A stretch of 64,000 bases of DNA, taken from contig JBJMMD010000010.1 of NCBI GenBank assembly GCA_045804965.1, positions 98,418-162,417 on the forward strand. Direction: 5' to 3'. The position numbers were made by a program, and so were the translations under genes. Source of the stretch: CAVTUU01 sp045804965. GTDB lineage: Bacteria; Chloroflexota; Chloroflexia; Thermomicrobiales; UBA6265. Below, piece by piece: positions 26,408 through 35,354 of the stretch; positions within the stretch are counted from its first letter, which is position 1, and each line of letters begins with the position of its first letter. The notes beneath the pieces were generated by a model. It saw nothing but the letters and a program-made list of their open reading frames with translations, was not told the DNA's origin and searched no databases.

Positions 26408-27439
26408 TTATTTCCGGTAGAGCGTGTGCTTGACGGCCGCCATCAGCTCATCTTTGCCAGGGAAGGCGATCCGTTCAAGGTTCTTCGCATACGGCACGGG
26501 AACTTCGAGCGAGGCGACGCGGGCAATGGGCGCGTCGAGATAATCGAACGCCTCCTCTTGGATTCGGGCCGCGATCTCCGCGCCCAATCCCATTGTTCGC
26601 CAGCTCTCCTCGGCCACGACGACGCGATTGGTCTTCTTCACCGATTCGATCACGGGCCCCATGTCGAGCGGGCGGAGCACGCGCAGATCGATGATCTCCG
26701 CTTCCAGGCCCTCTTGGTCTTTGAGCTCGTTCGCAACCCCAACGGCGACATGCGCCATTCGCGACCAGGACACGATGGTGACGTCCTTGCCGGGCCGGCG
26801 CACCTCGGAACCGAAGAGCGGCAATTCAAAGTCTCCTTCCGGCACCGGACCCTTGTTGCGGTAGATAAGTGAATGCTCGATGAAGATCACAGGGTCCTCA
26901 GCGCGGATGGCGGCAGTGAGGAGACCCTTGGCGTCGGCCGGTGTCGATGGCATCACCACAATCAAGCCGGGAATGTGCGCGTACCAGCCTTCAAAGGTCT
27001 GCGAGTGGGTTGCGCCGAGCGAGCCCCAACCGGCGGCCGTGCGGATCACCATCGGCACGCCGAACTGGCCGCCAAACATATGCCGCATCTTCGCCGCGTG
27101 GTTCACGATCTGGTCGATCGCGAGCAAGCTGAAGTTAATCGTCATCAACTCGACGACTGGCCGCATACCGCCCATGGCCGCGCCGATCGAGGCGCCGACG
27201 ATGCCCGATTCGGAAATCGGCGTGTCGATCACGCGCTCGCGGCCATACTTCTCCTGGAAGCCGCGGGTGACGACATAGGAACCACCATAGGCTCCGATGT
27301 CCTCGCCAAGCAAGACAACGCGCTCATCGCGGTCCAGCTCCTGCGTGATGGCCTCGCGCAGGGCATCGCGATAGCTCAGTTCGCGCGTGGCAGCGGCGTC
27401 TGTGCCTGCCGGCGCCGGGGCTACATCTGTTACCAACAT
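26408..27439 (-). CDS. pdhB: Pyruvate dehydrogenase E1 component, beta subunit
   Basis: A 343-residue E1 beta subunit (transketolase pyrimidine-binding and C-terminal domains). Visible motifs are LLGEDIGAYGGSYVVTRG, DTPISESGIVGASIGAAMGG, FGVPMVIRTAAGWG and IFIEHSLIYRNKG. Together with E1 alpha it decarboxylates pyruvate with TPP and loads acetyl onto lipoyl-E2. AAGGAG precedes the ATG. It lies 41 bases after the alpha gene and 55 bases before the E2 start, all on the minus strand. Confidence 0.93.
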   Translation of the reverse strand: MLVTDVAPAPAGTDAAATRELSYRDALREAITQELDRDERVVLLGEDIGAYGGSYVVTRGFQEKYGRERVIDTPISESGIVGASIGAAMGGMRPVVELMTINFSLLAIDQIVNHAAKMRHMFGGQFGVPMVIRTAAGWGSLGATHSQTFEGWYAHIPGLIVVMPSTPADAKGLLTAAIRAEDPVIFIEHSLIYRNKGPVPEGDFELPLFGSEVRRPGKDVTIVSWSRMAHVAVGVANELKDQEGLEAEIIDLRVLRPLDMGPVIESVKKTNRVVVAEESWRTMGLGAEIAARIQEEAFDYLDAPIARVASLEVPVPYAKNLERIAFPGKDELMAAVKHTLYRK

Positions 27440-27480
27440 CTTCTCCTTCGCGGTGTGGCTCCTTGCTACGTTCTCACCGG

Positions 27481-28587
27481 TTATCGGACGTTGATCGCGC
27501 CGTATGGGGTCGCGTCCGATTCCGCCTCCGGCGCTTTGCCGCCAAACTGGGCGATTGCCGCCGGCGAATAGAGATGATCGTAGAGCGTCGCCGGATCGGG
27601 CTCCGGGCTCTCGTCGGCGAACTTCACCGCCTCTTCGAGCTGCGCTTCGATCGCGGCTTCGATCTCCTTCGCCTGCTCGTCAGTCAGCACGCCGTGCTCA
27701 ATCAGATCGGCGCGGAACGCCGGAATGGGATCCTTCGGACGCCACTCCTCGACCTCTTTCTTCTCCCGGTATGTCTCGGGGTCGGCCATCGAGTGCCCGC
27801 GATAGCGGAAGGTCAGCGCTTCGACCAGGTACGGCCCCTTGCCCGCGCGGCTGTGATCCACCGCGCGTTTCATGACTTCGTGCACCGCCAGCGGATCCAT
27901 GCCATTCACTTGCTCAGACGGAATGTCGTAGGCGCACGCCTTCTTGTACATCTCAGTCACCGCCGAAACGTACGGAATCGCGGTGCCCATGCCGTAGAGA
28001 TTGTTCTCGACGAGGAAAATGATCGGCAGACCCCAGACCGCGGCGATATTGGCTGACTCGTGGAACTCGCCTTCGTTGGTCGCCCCGTCGCCGAAGATGC
28101 AGAGCACGACCCTGTCTTGCTTCAAGTATTTGCTCGCCCAGGCGAGTCCGGTCGCAGGCGGGATGTGTCCACCGACGATCGCGTAGCCTCCCCAGAAGTT
28201 GCGCTCGACGTCGCAGATATGCATCGAGCCGCCACGGCCGAGACTGGTGCCGGCCGAGCGGCCAAAGAGCTCGGCCATGATGTTCTTCGGATCGGTGCCG
28301 CGCACGAGCGGATACCCATGATCGCGGTAGTGGGTAACGACGTGGTCCTTGGCGTCGAGCGCGTTGATCGCGCCGACCGCAACCGCCTCTTCGCCGATGT
28401 AGAGGTGGAGGAAACCGCCGATCTTGCCGTGGGCGTACATCTCGGCCGCCCGCTCCTCGAACCGGCGCACGAGAAACATCTGGCGGTAGAACGATATGAG
28501 GGTCTCGTTGTCGAGACCGAGGTGGTCCGGGGAGGCTGCGGCAGTGCCCTGTCGCCGCTTTTTATCCGAACGCTGCGTGGTCGCCAT
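27481..28587 (-). CDS. pdhA: Pyruvate dehydrogenase E1 component, alpha subunit
   Basis: A 368-residue TPP-dependent E1 alpha subunit. The TPP motif runs from GDGATNEGEFHE to VENN. RDHGYPLVRG, SMHICDVERNFWGGYAIVGG and FRYRGHSMADPETYR are classic. A short Lys/Arg-rich start (QRSDKKRRQ) precedes the fold. ATG 28587 has GGAGG 8 bases upstream; the frame extends to 28803 but without a ribosome site. It heads the three-gene operon. No dihydrolipoamide dehydrogenase (E3) is in the window. Confidence 0.93.
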   Translation of the reverse strand: MATTQRSDKKRRQGTAAASPDHLGLDNETLISFYRQMFLVRRFEERAAEMYAHGKIGGFLHLYIGEEAVAVGAINALDAKDHVVTHYRDHGYPLVRGTDPKNIMAELFGRSAGTSLGRGGSMHICDVERNFWGGYAIVGGHIPPATGLAWASKYLKQDRVVLCIFGDGATNEGEFHESANIAAVWGLPIIFLVENNLYGMGTAIPYVSAVTEMYKKACAYDIPSEQVNGMDPLAVHEVMKRAVDHSRAGKGPYLVEALTFRYRGHSMADPETYREKKEVEEWRPKDPIPAFRADLIEHGVLTDEQAKEIEAAIEAQLEEAVKFADESPEPDPATLYDHLYSPAAIAQFGGKAPEAESDATPYGAINVR

Positions 28588-29078
28588 CAATGGCCTCCGG
28601 GTTCGTGTGATCTGATCGTCACCCTGCAGCGATGCAAGGCGCCGCGGCGCCGTTCCGAAATCGTTTCGCTTCGCAGGCGGGCGCACGCGCGGGAGCTTCC
28701 ACTCCCCTTCTGAGGGCGAATTGTACCCCACGGGATTTCCGGCGTCCGGCCACGGGTAGGAAGAAATGACTGATTCCGCTGTGTGCCCGATAGCGCGCGC
28801 CACATGATTTTGCGTCCCGCTTGTCCGCGCTCACCAAACCACATGGCGTCATCGGTGGCTCAATCGTGATCGTGCAAAGCGTCCGTAGGTGAATTCACTT
28901 ATGACAAGGAATGCGGGAATTCACGCATGACGGGGCTGGAGCAGAAACATAGACTCCTTATTGTCCGGCGCACGAGGAGAGACCCCTCAAGCCAGGCGCC
29001 GATGAATTCTCATTCTGTCGTTCTGTTAAGCCTGACGCCCGATCTATTCGGTTTGGTTCCAGGATAAGGAGCACCGTC
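28588..29078. other. Intergenic region between divergent PDH operon and surface-protein gene
   Basis: It holds the PDH leader and the promoter area of the secreted protein at 29079. Two similar sites, GGTGAATTCACTTATGAC (28888-28905) and GGGAATTCACGCATGAC (28915-28931), sit 26 bases apart. No gene is supported. Confidence 0.4.
28888..28931 (+). promoter_or_regulatory. Repeated GAATTCAC operator-like motif
   Basis: Two units share GAATTCAC-N-x-ATGAC, with 14 of 17 aligned bases identical. The first contains the palindrome GTGAATTCAC. The shared TTCAC blocks are 26 bases apart, which suits binding on one DNA face. The motif lies 148-190 bases before the secreted-protein start. A related pair is at 20870-20914. 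Confidence 0.35.
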
Positions 29079-30479
29079 ATGTCTCGTAGGTTGTTGCGCT
29101 CTATTCTTGCCGTCGTCTTACTGTCAACGTGGATGATTGGCGGGATCGCCTTCTCTCTCCCGGCGCATGGCGCCGCCGAAAGCGGCGACTTCTCCGCCGC
29201 TTCGAAGGTGCTGTCGCAAAGCGGCATCGTCGGGAAATATGAGCTGTTCGAACCGCCCAGCTCCCCGGCCCTGCAATGCAACTATCCGACGGGTTTTTTT
29301 CAAGCGTCTATGGCTTTCCAGCGGGTAAAGGTCTATCCGGCGGACGGTCTCGACACACAGCATGCTGACATCACCTATTCACTGAAGCGGCGGCTTCCAG
29401 ACGGCTCGCTGCAAACAGTTCACGACTGGAAGGTAATATCGTGGACCGCCACCACCCAGACGCCACTCGACACGGGTTCAATAGGTCAAGTAGAGAGCTT
29501 CGATCCGGGATCGACGTTTGTCCAGAGCATCAAAATCGACTGGTATTTCGGGCTTACTGTGAGTGGTCATGTCGAGCTGCTCGTGACCAAGTACCAGACA
29601 ACCATATTCGGTTCACAGAACCAAGTGCTGCCAGTGACCGACGCGTGCTACCCCGTCTTACCGACGAGTATCACGTGCAATCGAACGACAGCCATTGTTG
29701 GACAGGGCCTGGGCTGCTCAATCGAACGGTTCCCGGAAGATCCGACATATAGCGTCGGGGTCTACCTGGACGGCAAGCGGATCGACAGCATTGCGACAAA
29801 TCTCTATGGCCACGGGGAATGGGCCAAGCATGTGCCGGCCATGCCGATGGGAAAGCACACAGTCAAGTTCTATCGCTATGGCCGCTCGGCGTCATGGACA
29901 TTCACCGTCAAACCGCGGGTCACGGTGATCCCGCGTTACAACCTTTTGCGCGGGCAGACCGTCAACGTCTCGCTCCGGGGTTACGCCGCCCATGAGACTG
30001 TCAATGTTCGCTGGATCAAGAACGGCAGCTTCGTCCACCTCGCCTACGTCACCACCAGCAGCACCGGCAGCGCCAATATCGATGTCAAAGTCCCAACCTG
30101 GGTGCCCGATGGTTCAACCTCCGTTCGCGGTGACGGCGCTTATGGGCATGCGCAAACAAACGAAGTGAAGGTCAGTGGTGGCACCCCGCTGAGCAGCGCC
30201 TCCGTCAAGGTCTCTACGACCGCGACCGCTACGCCGGCGGCGAGTCCCCACCCCGCGCCACCAGAGCCAACGACGACGGTCGTGTCCACTGAGCAACCAG
30301 CCACGCGGGAAGCAATGGCAACCGCCACGGTTCAGCCAACCGACACCGCGACTCCCGCAGACACGGAAACGCCAACCGTGCAACCGACCGAAACACCGAC
30401 AATCGAGCCAACCGCGATCCCAAGCGAAACGCCGTTCACCGATCCGACTGCTGTCCCGACCGGCGCGCAAGCAGCCTAG
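29079..30479 (+). CDS. Secreted Thr/Pro-stalk surface protein, paralog 1
   Basis: A 466-residue exported protein. Signal peptide 1-32 (cleavage near AHGA). A beta-rich variable head (33-190) ends TDACYP. Ig-like module 1 (about 195-283) contains MGKHTVKFYRYG. Ig-like module 2 (about 284-366) contains RGQTVNVSLRGYAAHETV and TTSSTGSANIDV. A roughly 100-residue Thr/Pro/Ala stalk of TxTPT repeats follows. No LPXTG or transmembrane anchor is seen at the end. Functions such as adhesion or a surface coat are inferred. Two paralogs lie at 30678 and 33928. No family name is known to me. Confidence 0.8.
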   Translation: MSRRLLRSILAVVLLSTWMIGGIAFSLPAHGAAESGDFSAASKVLSQSGIVGKYELFEPPSSPALQCNYPTGFFQASMAFQRVKVYPADGLDTQHADITYSLKRRLPDGSLQTVHDWKVISWTATTQTPLDTGSIGQVESFDPGSTFVQSIKIDWYFGLTVSGHVELLVTKYQTTIFGSQNQVLPVTDACYPVLPTSITCNRTTAIVGQGLGCSIERFPEDPTYSVGVYLDGKRIDSIATNLYGHGEWAKHVPAMPMGKHTVKFYRYGRSASWTFTVKPRVTVIPRYNLLRGQTVNVSLRGYAAHETVNVRWIKNGSFVHLAYVTTSSTGSANIDVKVPTWVPDGSTSVRGDGAYGHAQTNEVKVSGGTPLSSASVKVSTTATATPAASPHPAPPEPTTTVVSTEQPATREAMATATVQPTDTATPADTETPTVQPTETPTIEPTAIPSETPFTDPTAVPTGAQAA

Positions 30480-30576
30480 CAGCGGGTTTCGGTCGAAAAG
30501 TTGAGTTCTTTAGGCAAAACTGCGGATGCCACCAGGGCGCTGATTCTCTAGATTGGTCGTAGGAGTCCGCAATGGG

Positions 30577-30617
30577 AAGAAGCGGGCCGCATCACATGCG
30601 AGCCCGCTTCTTTCTTT
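30577..30617 (+). terminator. Strong intrinsic terminator
   Basis: An 11-bp stem AAGAAGCGGGC/GCCCGCTTCTT is extended by CGCAT/ATGCG across a CAC loop (one bulged A), then TCTTT. It lies 98 bases after the first stalk-protein gene and 61 bases before the second, so the two are likely separate transcripts. Confidence 0.85.
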
Positions 30618-30677
30618 GCAGCGAAGATTTGCTCGGTGGATATACCATCGGCGCCGTTTTATGACAGGAGTAATTGG

Positions 30678-32063
30678 ATGCCTCGTCGTGTGTTACGACT
30701 CATTCTCGTCGGCATGTTGTTTTCCACATTCATGGGTGTTATCGCAATTTCGGCTGGTCCCGTGAAAGGGGCCCCGAGCAGTGGGTCATCCACGGCCGGG
30801 GTGAAGGTTTTTTCGGATATCGGCACTCATGGAAGTTTTGCCTTTCAGGAGCCTCCCGGGTCCTTGCCGGTGAGCTGTGTCTATTCCTCTGATCCATCTG
30901 GTTTCGATACCATAAACGCCGAAGCGCCGTCCGTGTTTCCTTCGTCCGGCCTCACGAGCCAATTGGTGAGCATCACGCTTACCATCAACCAGCGTCGCCC
31001 AGACGGGAGCATCGTGCCGTCCGGCTCAGCCGCATTCTTCGAAGGCGTCGTCACCGATGCCGCCCCTAATCTTCGCGCAACAATCCCGCGCGACCGGGAT
31101 CTCGGCTCCACGTTTGTCGTGACCGCCCACATTGGTTGGCTCAATGCCGGCGTCGAACAAGGAAGCGTGGACCTTCTCTATACCCATTACCAGACAACGA
31201 TCCCTGGCACCCCCAGCCAAACGCTGCCGGTGATGGACGCTTGCTATCCCGCCCGCCCGGCGATTGCCCAACTTCAATTCAACCAAGGGATCGTGGGGTC
31301 TTCGATTGGCTTCCGCATTTTTCGCTTCCCGCAGGATCCAAACGTTGGCGTCTTTTTTGACGGCACGAAGATCGGCAGCGTCGCCACCGATGAACACGGA
31401 ATCGGCTCCGGCAGCTTCATCGTGCCCGCCGCGCCGCTGGGTCCGCACACTGTCCGCTTCTTCCGGTTCGGCCGGAACGCCACCGCGACCTTCACCATCA
31501 AGCCGCGGATCAAAGTCATCCCGAGCAGTAATCTCACACGCGGACAGACCGTGAATGTTTCGCTCCGCGGGTATGCCGCGCATGAAACAGTCCGCATTCG
31601 GTGGAAGAACGGCTCAACCTTCCAACAGATCACGCAAGTCACCACGAGCAGCACCGGCAGCGCCAACGTCAGTATCAGAGTCCCCAGCTTCGCTGCCATC
31701 GGCACGAATTCGGTCCGGGGTGACGGCTCGGTCGGCCATGCCCAAACAAATGCGGTAACAGTAGTCGCGACTTCCTCACAGAGCGCCGGCGCCCAACTGT
31801 CGCCGACGCCGACCAAAACGCCAACGTCGAAACCGACCGCGACGCAAGCACCGCCTTCGCCGACGATCACCCAGGCGCCGGAAACCGTAGCGGCGCCGGT
31901 TCAACCAACAGAAATGGCTACCACGCCCCTCGAGGAAACACCGACGCAAGTAGCAACATCTGTCCCGACGGAGATAGCAACAGAAACGCCGACCGCAACC
32001 GCGACCGACTCGCCGACATCCACCGTTGCACCTGAAGAGGAAACCGCCGTAACCGGCGGCTAA
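30678..32063 (+). CDS. Secreted Thr/Pro-stalk surface protein, paralog 2
   Basis: A 461-residue paralog. The signal peptide covers about 1-33 (RLILVGMLFSTFMGVIAIS). The head domain to about 187 differs from paralog 1 but ends the same way (MDACYP). Ig-like module 1 has VGVFFDGTKIGSVATDEHG and LGPHTVRFFRFGRN; Ig-like module 2 (277-364) has RGQTVNVSLRGYAAHETV. The stalk of about 97 residues has Thr/Pro/Glu repeats and ends EETAVTGG. ACAGGAG stands 7 bases before ATG 30678. It lies in its own transcription unit after a strong terminator. Confidence 0.8.
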   Translation: MPRRVLRLILVGMLFSTFMGVIAISAGPVKGAPSSGSSTAGVKVFSDIGTHGSFAFQEPPGSLPVSCVYSSDPSGFDTINAEAPSVFPSSGLTSQLVSITLTINQRRPDGSIVPSGSAAFFEGVVTDAAPNLRATIPRDRDLGSTFVVTAHIGWLNAGVEQGSVDLLYTHYQTTIPGTPSQTLPVMDACYPARPAIAQLQFNQGIVGSSIGFRIFRFPQDPNVGVFFDGTKIGSVATDEHGIGSGSFIVPAAPLGPHTVRFFRFGRNATATFTIKPRIKVIPSSNLTRGQTVNVSLRGYAAHETVRIRWKNGSTFQQITQVTTSSTGSANVSIRVPSFAAIGTNSVRGDGSVGHAQTNAVTVVATSSQSAGAQLSPTPTKTPTSKPTATQAPPSPTITQAPETVAAPVQPTEMATTPLEETPTQVATSVPTEIATETPTATATDSPTSTVAPEEETAVTGG

Positions 32064-32092
32064 ACCTCAATGAATTAGGTGCGCGTGGGGCC

Positions 32093-32593
32093 TTAATCCG
32101 GCTCAACGGCGATGGCAATCTCTACCCGAGCTTCTCCGGTTTGAGGATCGGTGCGATGAAACTCGATGTCGCTTTGAAAGCTCCGCCGACCGTTCGCCGC
32201 GCCATCAAAATGTGACCAGATCTGGATCCATTTTCCGATGAGCGCGTCGGGCATCGACCCAGTGACGGGGAAGACCGCATAGTCAGCGGCCGGGATCGTG
32301 ATGCCCCGCAGACCGTCTGGGATTTCATTCAACGACTCGACCTCGAAGCCGAGCATGAGGGTGTACGCGCCCGTATGATCGCTCTCGTAGTCGGTGTAGA
32401 CGCCAAGTATCGCCGACGGTTCCACTCGATCCGGAATCTGGTCGCCTACGCCTTCGCGATAGAAGCGTTGCCAGAGCTGCCCAATCGACGCGGTGGCAGG
32501 ATCGCGTTCCAAGTCGTTCGTGGTTCGGGTCGCGATTCCAACGACATGAATGGCGGGCCAATGCATAAAGAGTGTCGGTCGGATGGTGTTCAT
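32093..32593 (-). CDS. GyrI-like / AraC effector-binding domain protein
   Basis: A 166-residue stand-alone effector-binding (GyrI-like, YdeE-type) domain. It shows the typical strand order HVVGIATRTTND, then ILGVYTDYESDHTGAYTLMLGFEVE, then ITIPAADYAVFPVTG and HFDGAANGRRSFQSDIEFHR. These proteins bind small hydrophobic ligands or DNA gyrase. There is no DNA-binding domain. The stop is 29 bases from the convergent stop of paralog 2. The gene seems inserted between members of the surface-protein family. Confidence 0.8.
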   Translation of the reverse strand: MNTIRPTLFMHWPAIHVVGIATRTTNDLERDPATASIGQLWQRFYREGVGDQIPDRVEPSAILGVYTDYESDHTGAYTLMLGFEVESLNEIPDGLRGITIPAADYAVFPVTGSMPDALIGKWIQIWSHFDGAANGRRSFQSDIEFHRTDPQTGEARVEIAIAVEPD

Positions 32594-32641
32594 TGCGATT
32601 CGACTTGCTCACACTGAGGGATTGTCGGTTATCAGCAAGCG

Positions 32642-33058
32642 CTAAAACTCGCCGGCTTGCTCTTCGACCGTCTCCGGCAGGGCGGCGGCTTCTTCGCCGG
32701 CGTCGAGGATATAGCCACGCTTGGGCCGCACGGGTGGGTTATCAGCGGGAATTGCCTTGCGCAGCTCCTCGAAGCTCGCGTCCGCCTGCTCGAACTGCTC
32801 CGGTTTGATTTGCCCAGCGGGATACTTGCGGAAGCGCTTGCTGATCTCTTCTGCGGTTTGATACTGGGTCAGCGGCCGCATCACCGAGGTGGGCTTGGGC
32901 ACCTGGGTCGAGTGAAAACCGGGAACGGTCGAGCGATCGGGCACTTGACCCGGGATTTGCGGTGACCGCCGGGCGCCAGGGGCGGGCACTTTGCCCGGCC
33001 GGATGCCACCGCTTACCGCCCTGTTGATGGGACTTGCTTTCGTCACTTGATCGCTCAT
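32642..33058 (-). CDS. Hypothetical Pro/Arg-rich protein
   Basis: A 138-residue soluble protein. Residues 1-60 are rich in Pro, Arg and Gly and probably disordered. A helical segment (TAEEISKRFRKYPAGQIKPEQFEQADASFEELRKAI, about 68-103) is followed by an acidic tail. There is no signal peptide, membrane helix or known motif. It lies upstream of the GyrI-like gene on the same strand with a 48-base gap. Function unknown. Confidence 0.55.
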   Translation of the reverse strand: MSDQVTKASPINRAVSGGIRPGKVPAPGARRSPQIPGQVPDRSTVPGFHSTQVPKPTSVMRPLTQYQTAEEISKRFRKYPAGQIKPEQFEQADASFEELRKAIPADNPPVRPKRGYILDAGEEAAALPETVEEQAGEF

Positions 33059-33166
33059 GCTTGTGCGCGCCCCTCACGGTTCGCTAAAACCCATGCCTTG
33101 TCCTGCCAGTAGTGTGCCTTATGACGCTCGCTTTCGCACAGTGGGTTCCGGCTTCATTGGTGTTCG

Positions 33167-33784
33167 TTAGATCGTCGGCCGCGCCACCACCAGCCGCACG
33201 ATTCCGAGCAACCGTCTGTCCTCTTGCACGATCTCCAGACCAAACGCGCGGGCGATGACGGTCGTCTCCCGCGCCAGGTGGCAGCCGTTGATGCGTTCCT
33301 GAATCGGGGACAACAGGCGCTGGAGCAACGCCACCGGCAACACGGGCGAGCGGACGTGCTCAAGCAGCATGATTTGCCCGTCCGGTTTGCACACCCGGCT
33401 CACCTCCCGCAGCGCAGCCACCGGATCAGGCACGGTGCATAGGCCGAGACTGATCGCCACCGTGTCAAAGGTACGTTCCGGGAACGCCAACTGCTGTGCG
33501 TCCATGACCGCAAGACCAATCGGAAGGTGAAGGTCGCGCGCTCGCCTGGCAGCGACGTCAAGCATGCCCCTTGAAAGATCGACCCCGAAGGCACGAGTGA
33601 CCCGGGCCGAGTAATACGGCAAGTTCAATCCGCTGCCGATCGCGATTTCGAGCGTCTGGCCGCGCAGCATTGCGCCAAAGCGGGCACGGAAATCACCCGT
33701 CAGCTTCGATTCCCCTCGCCCCATCGTCGCGTCGTAGATCGCCGCTCGCTTGTCGTACCGCTCGCGAATCTGCCGATTGTCCAT
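33167..33784 (-). CDS. Class I SAM-dependent methyltransferase (UbiE-like)
   Basis: A 205-residue Rossmann methyltransferase. Motif I is LEIAIGSGLNLPYY. GVDLSRGMLDVAARRA binds the SAM ribose. MDAQQLAFPERTFDTVAISLGLCTVPDP is motif II/post-II, with LLEHVRSP after it. It resembles the phospholipid or quinone methyltransferase branch (PmtA/UbiE-like). Its substrate is unknown. It precedes the two smaller minus-strand genes at 33058 and 32593, but a 108-base gap argues against tight coupling. It is divergent from stalk paralog 3. Confidence 0.82.
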   Translation of the reverse strand: MDNRQIRERYDKRAAIYDATMGRGESKLTGDFRARFGAMLRGQTLEIAIGSGLNLPYYSARVTRAFGVDLSRGMLDVAARRARDLHLPIGLAVMDAQQLAFPERTFDTVAISLGLCTVPDPVAALREVSRVCKPDGQIMLLEHVRSPVLPVALLQRLLSPIQERINGCHLARETTVIARAFGLEIVQEDRRLLGIVRLVVARPTI

Positions 33785-33927
33785 GGCGACTTACGCAAAC
33801 CTCCCACTACTCCGAAATTGTCGGAAAGAACAAGCTCCCCCGGAAGTAGATGGCAGGGGAGGATTGTCTAGGTCTCTCCACAACCAAAAAGATCTGGGCT
33901 TTTTGCGCTAATGAAAAGGATTTCGCG

Positions 33928-35262
33928 ATGCTGCGTCCGCTTTTTCGAGTTGCCCTCACGCTCATTGTGCTCGCCGGATCGGTTGCCGCCATCGCTCCCA
34001 CAACCGCCGCAGACGATCAAGGCGCGTTTCATCCGGCCTGGACGATTGTCGAGAATCGTGGCTATTGGGGCGACTACTACTATTACGACACGTCGTCCTC
34101 GCCTGGCGCGAAATGCGTAAACCACGGCTCGGCTGTGGACATGACGTTCGTTGGCCCAGATCTCTATTCAAACGCGCTTCATTATTCCCAACCGGTGACG
34201 GTACGGTGGGACCTTTACAAACTTTCTTCAAGTGGTTCGGCAACCTTGGTCAAGCGATCCTCGGAATATGCCGACTACGCCTATGCTAGTTCGCCGGCCG
34301 TTTATGGCTACTACACGTTCAGTAACCTGCCGATCGGACCAAGTTATGTTGGAGTGGCTCGCCTGACATGGTATGACGCGTATGGAACAGTCGAAGGTTA
34401 CTCCGATGCGCTCTACGACTACTACGCGACCTACACATATGGCAGTTACAAAGGCGTAAACGACGCCTGTTATAACCCGTATCACCCCACTGCCAGTCTG
34501 ACACCGTCAAACGGTATCGTCGGCTCAACCGTCTCCTTCTCTACCAGCTCGTTCCCTGCCATCACGTCACTGAGCGTCAAGTGGGACGGCACATCACTTG
34601 GGTCAATTTCTACGAACAGTAGCGGCAAAGCGCTCGGCACCTTCAAGGTTCCGGCAGCGCCGATGGGCACACACACGGTCAGGTGGAGTACCGGCAGCCT
34701 GGCCGCGCAGCGGACGTTCACCGTCGTCCCACGAATCAAGATCACGCCGAGCGCGAACGTGCAGCGCGGCCAGATCGTCAATGTTTCGCTGCGGGGCTAC
34801 CACGCACGCGAGACCGTCAATATCCGCTGGAAAAAGGGGTCGACCTTCGTCCAGATCGCCCATGTGACGACGAGCAGCACCGGCAGCGCCAACATCGATG
34901 TCCATGTGCCAAAGTGGGTGCCGGACGGTCAGACGTCCGTGCGCGGTGACGGCACCTATGGCCGGGCGCAGACGAACACCGTCACGGTTAGCGGTGGCCC
35001 GTTCAGCGCATCTTCGGCGAAGACGCCAACGCCGACAAAGACAGCAACGCCGGCCGTAACGCTGGCGCCGACAACTCCGACCCCGACGCTCGCCGCGCCG
35101 ACCGCAACCCCGGAAGTCGCTCCAACGGAGACAGCAACAGCAACGCTTGAGCCAACCGTCGCGCCAGCGCAATCGAGCGAAACGCCGACGATCGACCCGA
35201 CCGCGACGACGCCAACTGACTCGCCGACTCCAGAGCCAACGGCACAACCCGCGACTGATTAG
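33928..35262 (+). CDS. Secreted Thr/Pro-stalk surface protein, paralog 3 (Tyr-rich head)
   Basis: A 444-residue paralog. The signal peptide spans about 1-29 (LTLIVLAGSVAAIAPTTAA). The head (30-180) is notably tyrosine-rich (WGDYYYYDTS, YEDA-type clusters, YDYYATYTYGSYKG) and ends NDACYN. Ig-like modules follow at about 184-269 and 270-356; the second has RGQIVNVSLRGYHARETVNI and TTSSTGSANIDV. The Thr/Pro/Ala stalk runs from 357 to 444. AAAGGA precedes ATG 33928 by 8 bases. The tyrosine-rich head distinguishes it from paralogs 1 and 2, so the heads probably recognise different partners. Confidence 0.8.
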   Translation: MLRPLFRVALTLIVLAGSVAAIAPTTAADDQGAFHPAWTIVENRGYWGDYYYYDTSSSPGAKCVNHGSAVDMTFVGPDLYSNALHYSQPVTVRWDLYKLSSSGSATLVKRSSEYADYAYASSPAVYGYYTFSNLPIGPSYVGVARLTWYDAYGTVEGYSDALYDYYATYTYGSYKGVNDACYNPYHPTASLTPSNGIVGSTVSFSTSSFPAITSLSVKWDGTSLGSISTNSSGKALGTFKVPAAPMGTHTVRWSTGSLAAQRTFTVVPRIKITPSANVQRGQIVNVSLRGYHARETVNIRWKKGSTFVQIAHVTTSSTGSANIDVHVPKWVPDGQTSVRGDGTYGRAQTNTVTVSGGPFSASSAKTPTPTKTATPAVTLAPTTPTPTLAAPTATPEVAPTETATATLEPTVAPAQSSETPTIDPTATTPTDSPTPEPTAQPATD

Positions 35263-35276
35263 CTCTGTCCAATTCA

Positions 35277-35311
35277 AGTCCGCACCCGCCGCGACCTGGC
35301 GGGTGCGGACT
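35277..35311 (+). terminator. Perfect 14-bp hairpin after stalk paralog 3
   Basis: AGTCCGCACCCGCC / GGCGGGTGCGGACT with a 7-base loop, 14 bases past the stop. There is no T-run, so it may be a terminator or an mRNA-protecting stem. Confidence 0.65.
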
Positions 35312-35354
35312 ACGCTCCCTTCCCGTCTCGCTGCCCGGCCGGTAAAGTGTGGGC

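Noticed and set aside
33886..33905. Hairpin AAAAAG/CTTTTT just before stalk paralog 3 as a riboswitch
   Set aside because: Only a 6-bp stem near the ribosome site, without any conserved aptamer-like structure.
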